Assembly: GCA_963556495.2 (NCBI GenBank)
Contig: OY747713.1
Coordinates: 47,666,913-47,730,912, forward strand
DNA from: Valencia hispanica
Lineage: Eukaryota > Chordata > Actinopteri > Cyprinodontiformes > Valenciidae
Length of the DNA stretch: 64,000 nucleotides
Direction of reading: 5' to 3'
The position numbers and the translations under genes were made by a program. Position 1 is the first letter of the stretch. Each line of letters begins with the position of its first letter. The notes beneath the pieces were generated by a model that did not search any database, had not been told where the DNA came from, and worked only from the letters and a program-made list of their open reading frames with translations. Below are positions 55,675-64,000 of this stretch, one piece after another.

Positions 55675-56133
55675 CTAGGTGATGGAGCCGATCAAAGGAG
55701 CCCAGAGAGATTGATCAGATATGGAGCCAGAGGCCGTCTCAAGACCAGTATGGTCCAACAAGAGATTTCTATACTGATTTATATTAAGAGCTTTTTTATT
55801 TTTCCAGTTCAGGAGGATAGTTTTCTTAGCGATGCATAAGGCAATGTGAACCATTAGAACTGACTTTGTGTCCATGGTGACATCATTTAAATTTCCTAAC
55901 AGGCAAATTGAGGGAGATGGTGGGATGTTACATTTCAGACACTTTGATAAGTCCTCACATATCTGGCACCAAAATTTCTTAACAGGTGGACAGAACCAAA
56001 GCACATGAACAGAAGTATCTGGTATATTGCTTGTGCATTGTAAGCAAGTATTAGACGATGTAAAACCCATCCTAAACATTCGTTGACCTGTATAGTGTAC
56101 TCTATGAAGGATTTTGTATTGTATTAATTGCAA
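55675..56133 (-). pseudogene. L1 ORF2 C-terminus with Cys-rich motif
   Basis: Reads LHRVHYTGQRMFRMGFTSSN and CLQCTSNIPDTSVHVLWFCP, the CX2C...HX..C motif at the end of L1/Tx1-type ORF2. It ends with LLDHTGLETASGSISDQSLW shortly before the 3' UTR. Confidence 0.82.
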
Positions 56134-56246
56134 ATCAGGATTTTTTTTGTTATTTTAAAGGTTCTTAAACATGTCTGAGACCAGACGTTTTGGTCAAAGC
56201 TGGCTGATAAATCCACCTCCCATTTTGAAATAGGGATGGCTATTGA

Positions 56247-56597
56247 TTAATCTAATGTAGATAAAGTTTTGTATATTTTAGACAGCAATTTGGGGGGGTT
56301 GAGATTAAGAAAATCTAAAACTCTTGCTGGAATTTGTAATTCAGTTGTATTGAGCCTAAATTTACCTTTAATAACAGATTTAATTTGTTGATATTCTAAG
56401 AATTTGTTTTTATCAATTCCATATTGTGTAATTAATGTATTAAATGGGATAAAGTCTGTTTCTTCAAATATATGTTCCAGGTATTCAATTCCATTGCACC
56501 ACCAGACTGGGAAACTTGTCATACATTTTTTTTGCAAGATGTTGGGGTTATTCCAGATGGGTGTGCGTCTGCATGGGATTATTGTGGACTCTGTCAT
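56247..56597 (-). pseudogene. L1 ORF2 post-RT fragment
   Basis: Frame with [20 protein letters not shown] and [18 protein letters not shown], typical of the region between RT and the C-terminal Cys motif in fish L1/Tx1-type ORF2. It is separated from neighbours by stops (for example near 56,600 and 56,240). Confidence 0.75.
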
Positions 56598-57263
56598 TTC
56601 TAGAAACTCCCACCATGCTGTCAGAGAGGAGCTGATATTTATGCTTTTAAAGCATTCATATTGTTTTATATTTGAGCTAATAAATGGTAGGTCTGAAAGT
56701 TTTATCTTATTACATAGTGTCTGTTCTACGTCTATCCAGGACTTGTCTAGGTAGCTGTGTTTTAACCATCTTGAGATGTATTGGAGCCTGTTGGCTAAGA
56801 AATAATGATGGAAGTTTGGTAGATCTAGACCTCCTTTTTCTTTAGTCTTCTGCAGTGTTTTTAAGCTGATACGTGGGGGTTTATCTTTCCAAAGAAATTT
56901 AGAGATAGAGGAGTCCAGAGATCTAAACTAGTCTAGTGATGGTTTACTTGGGATCATTGAGAATAAGTAGTTGATTCTGGGCAAAACCCATCATTTTTAT
57001 TGAAGCAACCCTTCCCATAAGTGATATGGGTAGGGATTTCCATCTAGCAAGATCATCTTCCACTTTTTTTAAAAGTGGGATGTAGTTTAGCGTTATTAAA
57101 TCTGCCAGTCTTGGTGAGACATTGATACCTAAATAGGTAATATTCCCTGACTGCAGTTGTGTATTAGTTAGATTCTGGACAGAACAATTGATTGGAAGAA
57201 CTGTAGATTTTAACCAATTTATAGAATAATCTGAAACATTTCAGTAAGAGTTTATCAACCCGA

Positions 57264-58589
57264 TTACCTGAGAAAAAAGAGGTTTGTGAATGCTGGAGTA
57301 AAAGGTAATACATCATCTGCATAAAGACTGATTTTATGTTCTATGTTATTGCATTTTATGCCTTTAATATTGTGAGTTTGCCTGATTGCTGCAGCTAGTG
57401 GTTCAATAAAAATAGCGAACAGGGAGGGAGAGAGAGGACATCCCTGCCTGGTACCTCTCTGAAGATAAAACCTAGATGATGTTTGGTTATTTGTCCTGAT
57501 ACATGCTGTTGGTGAACTGTATAATATTTTCAACCAGTTTATAAAAGAATTTCCAAAGCCAAATTTATGTAAGATTACAAATAATAATTTCCAGTTAACT
57601 CTATCAAATGCTTTTTCTGCATCTAAAGATAATATATTAGTTTTAATGTTTTTACAGTAAGAAAAATCTATTAAATCTATTAATCTACGTGAATTTGTGG
57701 ATGAATGTCTCCCTTTAATAAAACCAGTTTGATCAGGATGTATTATAAGAGGGGTTACTTTCTCTATCCTTTTTGCGAGGGCTTTGCAGATTATTTTAAG
57801 ATCAACATTAATGAGGGATATGGGACGATAGCTGGTAGGAAACAAAGGGTCTTTACCTGATTTTAGTAGAAGACTAATGTAGGCAGAATTCATATTTGGT
57901 GGGAGTCTGCCATTTTCCTTGGTTTCATGCAGCATTCTGTGGAATGTTGGTGCCAGAATATTCCAGAATTCTTTATAGAACTCTGCTGGAAATCCATCTG
58001 GGCCTGGAGCCTTTTTATTGGGCATGCCTTGGAGGGCCTCCTGGAGTTCAGCCGCTGTTAGTGGTGAATCCAGGGCCATCGCTTGACTTTCAGATAATTT
58101 AGGTAGTGTTATGTTATCAAAAAATTGTTCAATTTCATGATCCGATGGATTTATCTCTGGTGAGTATAAAGCCTTGTAAAATTCTTTAAATGTGTTGTTT
58201 ATTCTTCCAGGATCATATACTGTATTCCCGGTCTGATCTTTAATAGCAGATATAGTTGCTTTTTCTTTATTAATTTTAAGCTGGTTAGCCAAAAATCTAC
58301 CTGATTTATTACCTTGTTCAAAGTTTTCTATCCTAAGTCTTTGAATTAAGAACTGGGTCTGTTTATTAATAATCTGATTTAATTCTAGCTTTGCTTTACG
58401 GATTTTGCCTAGTCTCTCCTCATCTAGAGAAGCTTCTAATGAATTAATAGTTTCTTCTAATTCCTGAATACGTTTTTTTTCCATTTTCTTTTTATTTGAT
58501 GAGAAGAAGATTATTTTACCTCTAATCACAGCTTTTCCTGCCTCCCAAAGAATGGATGGCGACGTACCAGGGAGGTCGTTATATTCCAA
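57264..58589 (-). pseudogene. L1 ORF2 reverse transcriptase
   Basis: Upstream of the given Met the frame includes PIAVSDHAPVSL, the last endonuclease motif. The RT domain includes KAPGPDGFPAEFYKEFWNIL, SYRPISLINVDLKIICKALA, LSLDAEKAFDRVNWKLLFVI (motif A Asp) and RGTRQGCPLSPSLFAIFIEP, then SLYADDVLPF (catalytic YADD). The frame is lost just after the YADD region. Confidence 0.92.
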
Positions 58590-58729
58590 ATATGAGGCCC
58601 ACTCTTTTTCGAAATATTTAATAAATTCTTTATCCTTAAGTAAGGATATATTAAATCTCCAATTTTTGCTTTGAGGTGTTTCTGTTTTATTTACTAAAGT
58701 TAGAGAAACAGGAGCATGATCGCTAACAG

Positions 58730-59242
58730 CTATAGGGTGTATTCAGCGTCGTCCTCAGCCTGTTCTGGGATCCCGGAAAAAACAAGATTGTCCTGCATTC
58801 CCCTGGCCTGTATATCCAAGATTGTTTCTTTCATCCTCTTACTTTCTCCGGACAGCTGCTTCATCCCCTCGGTGAATTTCTTTACACTCTCCCTAAGCGT
58901 TTGGTTTTCTGCAGCGTGCGATGCTACCTGTTGTTGGCTGAACTCCAGGGATTCCCTTAGAGCTTGAAATTCTTTATGGAGAACCTCAACCAGCCCCAGA
59001 CGGGCGTCTAGGCTGGTTAGCTTCTTATCTATTGAGTCCAGGACATCGCTGTAGCTTTTCTCTGGAGAGATGGTGGAGGTGCTGGCCTCAGAACGAGTGC
59101 GTTTTTGTGATGGTGTGCTTGTCGGCACAGCAGAGGTGGATTTCTGTGGCTTGCCCATAACAATGTTGTCAAAGCACTCGTCCAAGTAGCTTTCCAGGCT
59201 GTGCAAGGTTTCCTCGTCCAGTTTGTTTATGGAGAAATACAA
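58730..59242 (-). pseudogene. L1 ORF1 N-terminal part
   Basis: Starts MYFSINKLDEETLHSLESYL, followed by a Ser/Thr-rich stretch and a long coiled coil (LDARLGLVEVLHKEFQALRE ... HAAENQTLRESVKKF), then the start of the RNA-binding domain (ARGMQDNLVFSGIPE). ORF1 is an RNA-binding chaperone in L1-type elements. It breaks off at EDDAEYT where the deletion joins it to ORF2. Confidence 0.85.
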
Positions 59243-59504
59243 AATAATGGTTATTATTATTAAACATTTGCTATATTTGGCTCAAATGTTATGGTTTGTT
59301 TTTACCCGAGTTTGTTTGTTTTACCAGTTTACCGCCATATTACTTACGCACAGCTCTCGCGAGATCTGAGCAGCAGCTCATCCCCCGAGATCTTCTATGC
59401 ACGATCTCTTCTATGCACGTGTGTGTAGTCTAATGTCAGTACAAATACACCTGCCCTGTGAGAGCCTCAGAGGTTGTCTAAGAGAATGTTGGGAGCAACA
59501 ACAC

Positions 59505-60517
59505 CATGAAGTCCAAAGAACACACCAGACAGGTCAGGGATAAAGTTATTGAGAAATTTAAAGCAGTCTTAGGCTACAAAAAGATTTCCCAAGCCTTGAA
59601 CAACCACTGTTCAAGCGATCATTCAGAAATGGAAGGAGTATGGCACAACTGTAAACCTACCAAGACAAGGCCATCCACCTAAACTCACAGGTCGAACAAG
59701 GAGAGCGCTGATCAGAAATGCAGCCAAGAGGCCCATGGTGACTCTGGACGAGCTGCAGAGATCTACCGCTCAGGTGGGGGAATCTGTCCATAGGACAACT
59801 ATTAGTGGTGCACTGCACAAAGTTGCCCTTTATGGAAGAGTGGCAAGAAGAAAGCCATTGTTAAAGGAAAACCTTAAGAAGTCCCGTTTGCAGTTTACCA
59901 CAAGCCATTTGGGGGACCCAGTACACATGTGGAAGAAGGTGCTCTGGTCAGATGAGACCAAAATGGAACTTTTTGGCCAAAATGCCAAACGCTATGTGTT
60001 GCGGAAAACTAACACTGCACATCACTCTGAACACACCATCCCCACTGTCAAATATGTTGGTGGCAGCATCATGCTCTGGGGGTGCTTCTCTTCAGCAGGG
60101 ACAGGGAAGCTGGTCAGAATTGATGGGAAGATGGATGGAGCCAAATACAGGGCAATCTTGGAAGAAAACTTCTTGGAGTCTGCAAAAGACTTGAGACTGG
60201 GGCGGAGGTTCACCTTCCAGCAGGACAACGACCCTAAACATAAAGCCAGGGTAACAATGGAATGGTTTAAAACAAAACATATCCATGTGTTAGAATGGCG
60301 CAGTCAAAGTCCAGATCTAAATCCAATCGAGAATCTGTGGCAAGATCTGAAAGCTGCTGTTCACAAACGCTGTCCATCTAATCTGACTGAGCTGGAACTT
60401 TTCTGCAAAGAAGAATGGGCAAGAATTTCAGTCTCTAGATGTGCAAAGCTGGTAGAGACAGACCCTAAAAGACTGGCAGCTGTAATTGCAGCAAAAGGTG
60501 GTTCTGCAAAGTATTGA
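59505..60517 (+). pseudogene. Tc1 transposase (DD34E), one frameshift
   Basis: The N-terminus starts MKSKEHTRQVRDKVIEKFKA (59505) with a paired-type helix-turn-helix; a small deletion near 59,605-59,615 (ALNNH|CSS) shifts the frame. The C-terminal 260 residues are open from 59735: WSDETKMELFG (first Asp), QQDNDPKHKAR (second Asp) and [11 protein letters not shown] (Glu), with 34 residues between the last two. It ends AAKGGSAKY then TGA at 60515-60517. Apart from the indel the protein looks well kept. Confidence 0.92.
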
Positions 60518-60747
60518 CTCAGGGGGCTGAATAATTACGCACACCCCACTTTTCAGTTATTTATTTGCAAAAAATGTTTGGAATCATGTATGATTTTCGT
60601 TCCACTTCTCATGTGTACACCACTTTGTATTGGTCTTTCACGTGGAATTCCAATAAAATTGATTCATGTTTGTGGCTGTAATATGACAAAATGTGGAAAA
60701 GTTCAAGGGGGTCGAATACTTTTGCAAGCCACTGTATATATATATAT

Positions 60748-60877
<130 letters not shown>

Positions 60878-61780
60878 TATCTAGGCTATATCTATATATT
60901 GTGTATAATCTATATTTATTATCTATATTATATATGTGTATATTGCACATGAATTATACTGTATATATTAATCAATTATTAAAATGGCTGAGTAGTACTT
61001 TCCGCTTTTCTATCTTATAGCATTGTGTGTTTTGCATACATTTTAAGAGTAAATCAGAATATTCTTATTACCAACTATGAATATAGAAATAGTCCGAACC
61101 ATTTGTTCTGTATCATACCTAAATGTTTGTCGTTTGCGGACAAAAAAACGTGTGAAAATCAGTTTAGTAAGTAGCAAATTATGATTTTATAAATGCGTTG
61201 ACGCTTCACTGAGTCTGCCAAACAGATTACAAAGTGGAGCGGGAAATAGCGTTCCAAGATAGCGGCCCCACAGGTGGATGCGGACTCTACTCTTTATATA
61301 CGCCCCTTCCCTAGGCTATCATCCCTAGGCCATGCCTCCCTGATTTGGGAATGAGCATTGACAACGTAAACGAAAAAGCATTAAAAAACAGTCGCAGTTT
61401 GGTCACTAGTCTTTTGTTTTCCACGACTTCAATTGGCGTTTTTCTTTTTGGGACTCTGGTTTCTCCTACTCTGAAATTATTGAGCAGAGAATCACTCACA
61501 CCAGTGGTGTGATGTTGCGTAATGAGTGCGTAATGAGTGTAGGAGCCACGTAAGACAGACAACCGGATGGTCCAATCGTTGGTTTCGGACCAAGTCAGTT
61601 TTTGGCTGAGGTTTTTAGAAGAAAATAACACAACCACTTAATTATTATTTTTTTGCTTGTTTTTTTTAAATCTCCACAAAATATTTATGTTTATACTGTG
61701 TTAGAATGTTATTAAGTAGCATACATTTTTTTTAAGCTAGCTTGTTTTACAAATTTGGTATAGCAGCTTTAAATAAAAAA
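60878..61780. other. intergenic, nothing recognised
   Basis: AT-rich, with a minus-strand ORF at 61311-61637 lacking any recognised motif. Confidence 0.4.
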
Positions 61781-61789
61781 CTTTTAAAC

Positions 61790-61900
61790 TGATTGGAATG
61801 TACTGTATATACAATTAAATTGAAATGACTTTTTTGTAAAGTGCCTGAGATGACATCAGTTATGAATTGGCTCTATATAACCACTTGTTTCTAGTTGAAA
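61790..61900 (+). mobile_element. LINE 3' tail (L2-like)
   Basis: gtaaagtgcctgagatgaca followed by gttatgaattggctctatat resembles the common fish L2/Rex 3' tail. Confidence 0.5.
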
Positions 61901-62255
61901 GCAATAGCGTCTGATTTTTTACCATGAAAGCTGAAGATACTAAGTTGAAAACTCCAGCATTGAGACAAACCTTTGCCCGTTAATCTTCATCCTTATTTCA
62001 TTGGCAGATGTAGCTATTGGAAGTCAACCAAGACATCCTTTTTTGCATCTCATTAAGAATTTGTCAATCAGAGTGTTTAGGTGTGATCAAAGTGCTCTTA
62101 TATAATATATATATTCACTAATAAATAAAACATCTCATTAGCCAGTATGTCATGTCCACATTGCTCAAGCTGTGGTCAATAATACTTCAAGACAAATCCA
62201 GATAGAAACACTTAGGTGGAACTGTAATTGAATCTTTCTCTCTTCCTTGTTTAGA

Positions 62256-62400
62256 TAAAAACCAGACCCTTTTGACCCAAAGTTGCTGTTTGCAGAACAC
62301 TCAAACACTGCTGTTCTGCAGCCTCACGCCACAGCCTCACCAAGCACGAACCCTGTCTACATTTGGTTCCCCTGTTGCTGATTGGTCAATCTGCTCCGGA
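62256..62400 (+). other. doubtful exon-like segment
   Basis: After a pyrimidine-rich acceptor-like tract (ctctcttccttgtttag to 62254), one frame reads DPFDPKLLFAEHSNTAVLQP and runs to TGA near 62,380; another frame is open to 62463. No family was recognised and no partner exon was found, so it may be chance. Confidence 0.2.
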
Positions 62401-62463
62401 GGTTCAAGAGGTGCGGACATCATTAGCCAATCACAAGGCGGTTCGCTTAATATTAGGGCATGA

Positions 62464-64000
62464 TAGGCAAGAGAACACCGATCTGGCTGTGTGATCCTAG
62501 TGAAATCTTTCCCTGATTAAACTGTCTGTGAGGAAGCTCAGTTTTAGAAGCTGGGTAATGTCTCATTTGTATACAATGTGTTTCTGAAAATATACACCAT
62601 CTAGATATGTGTGGTACACTACAGAATAATCGTGCTGAGTAAAATTGGGAAAACATTGTCAGTTACGTTCTAACATTTTTTTAATCTGATGATAAAGTCG
62701 GAGGGGTTGGATAATCTGTCTTCATACCAGACTGTAGCCTGTTAAATGTTCATCACTTGGGATTTCTTCATCATGCTCACTCATTTTCCACCGGGGAATT
62801 AATTTGTATCAGGAATTCTGGGTTGGCAGAATCAAAAGCTTGTATCAGTATCAAAATACTGCCAGGCATTCAGCAGATTCAGAAGATGGTAAAAATGGCT
62901 GCTTGCATAAGGTTCTTTGGCTTTAACCCCAACATAATGGAGGTCAAATGAAATCAGGACATGAAAGGATCCCGCTGGTGGCAATGAATACACAGGTACC
63001 ACTATTTTTAGATTAATTTAGCTTTTTTTCCAATTGTTAAGTTTGAAGTAGTTCTCTGTTTAGCAGGTCTTTCTCAGTATGCCAAGACTTTTACTTATAA
63101 GTCTTAAACATTTGTTCAAGCCGTCTGTTCTAAGTTAATGTTACATAATGAGATGATGAAGGTGGCAGTTTTTGATGTGCATACAAAGGAACATCCTGTC
63201 TGGAAATAGATCTGTAATGTCAACACAGGTTTATCCTTTCTCTACCAGCTGACTGACTGACTGACTGACTGCACCAAGTATCGGTGTGACTATAAGTATC
63301 ACACATCTCAGTTGCTCCTAGTTGCACATTACACTCATTTGATTGGGTAAACAAAAAGCCATGAGGCTGAATTTGTATTTTCAAACAGATGACAGCATGT
63401 AGTCGTATTACAACAGTATCTGCTATTAGGCTTAAAATCATAGAAATCAGTCAACACTGTATTGTTATATGTGTTTTAGCTTGCAATGGCACTTCTTCAG
63501 TAGTATTCTCATTAAATCTTCTTGCACAGTTGTGGTTGGAGATTAGCCTCACCTTGTGCTTTCGTATTAATCCAGACAAATATTGGCAAGATGTGTAAAT
63601 ATGTGGTTATTGAATGCATCGCTCAGGGTGGCAGTATGTTGAAGTAGCTCTGTTTAATCAGTTCTGATTTGTTGTTTTTTGTAGACTTTTGTTCACAATT
63701 ATTTTAGTTGAGGCATTGGATGTTTGGACAATTATTCCTTCTGGTTTTGGATGGTGTGGGGTGATGAAAGTTCTACATTGCTTACCTCAATGCAACATAT
63801 CTGCTGTCAACATAAATAACTGCCTTTATATGTTCATATCTAATTAAATTAGTCTCCAATCCTAGTGCTGTACAACCTCTAAGTGCAACCATGTAGCTCC
63901 AGCATTTGAGTACATAAAATGCTGATGTCTACATTGTATTAGCTTGTATTACTAACAGAGGTTGGGCTAATCAGTGAGCCTCTGCTATCAGATAGTTGGG
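62464..64000. other. no recognised feature
   Basis: AT-rich single-copy-looking sequence with a short (GACT)n at 63249-63272. No splice-bounded ORF or transposon ends seen. Confidence 0.4.

Larger units (their letters stand above)
53486..59413 (-). mobile_element. L1/Tx1-type LINE, internally deleted
   Basis: A perfect 14-bp target duplication tgcacgtgtgtgta flanks it (53472-53485, 59414-59427). On the minus strand: ~170-bp 5' UTR, ORF1 start (59242), a junction near 58,740 where ORF1 is fused to the last residues of the endonuclease, RT (57264-58589), further ORF2 fragments, a GC-rich 3' UTR and an AT tail. ORF1 end and most of the endonuclease are missing. Confidence 0.92.
53203..60734 (+). 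mobile_element. Tc1 transposon split by an L1 insertion
   Basis: The left end agtggcttgcaaaagtattt (53204) pairs with the right end aatacttttgcaagccactg (to 60734). TA repeats flank both. The interior subterminal text (tggaattccacgtgaaagac) is also inverted. The 5' non-coding part is interrupted at 53486-59413 by an L1-type LINE; without it the Tc1 is about 1.6 kb. Confidence 0.93.

Overview
The window is from a vertebrate nuclear genome, almost certainly a teleost fish. The evidence is a spliced septin-7 gene with GT-AG introns, plus the typical fish repeat load: L2/Maui, Rex1-type, RTE/Rex3-type and L1/Tx1-type LINEs, a tRNA-derived SINE, many hAT and Tc1/mariner transposons, and a Ty3/gypsy LTR element. 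The sequence does not allow a species call.

Layout. (1) 1-14.9 kb holds the 3' part of a septin-7 gene (+ strand): four coding exons at 23-148, 8995-9130, 9222-9367 and 14057-14093, then a 3' UTR ending near 14.9 kb. Two unannotated-looking microexon candidates (21 nt at 1144-1164, 15 nt at 13437-13451) both keep the frame. The introns are packed with transposons: four hAT elements with good 8-bp target duplications, one of which contains a separate long-TIR element with a 6-bp duplication, and Tc1 copies. (2) 15-20 kb is intergenic with old LINE tails. (3) 20.1-29.4 kb is one L2-type LINE cut in two by a ~5.4 kb hAT-like element, which itself carries a 15-bp minisatellite and a large inverted repeat built from ~177-bp satellite units, with a Rex1-type LINE inside one arm. 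(4) 29.4-31.2 kb has an L1 3' end, then four small exons of a fibrillar collagen N-propeptide (- strand), truncated and with a broken splice donor. (5) 31.8-34.0 kb is an RTE/Rex3-type LINE with a 16-bp target duplication. (6) 34.5-38.8 kb has LINE fragments. (7) 38,801-40,455 is a complete Tc1/mariner-superfamily transposon of DD41D type, with 283-bp nearly identical TIRs and an uninterrupted transposase. (8) 40.5-53.1 kb is a second L2 LINE (- strand) interrupted by a complete Ty3/gypsy element at 43,341-52,906: two 1,207-bp LTRs with no difference that I noticed, a proline-type PBS, open gag and pol, and a textbook -1 frameshift signal. (9) 53.2-60.7 kb is a Tc1 element whose 5' region is split by an L1/Tx1-type LINE with a 14-bp target duplication. 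(10) 60.7-64 kb has a GATA microsatellite, a LINE tail and largely unique sequence with one doubtful exon-like ORF.

Only septin-7 looks like a host gene in use. The most notable items are the Ty3/gypsy element with its frameshift pseudoknot, the DD41D transposon, the septin-7 microexon candidates, the collagen exon relic and the satellite fold-back. Family names rest on reading motifs by eye; no database search was possible.
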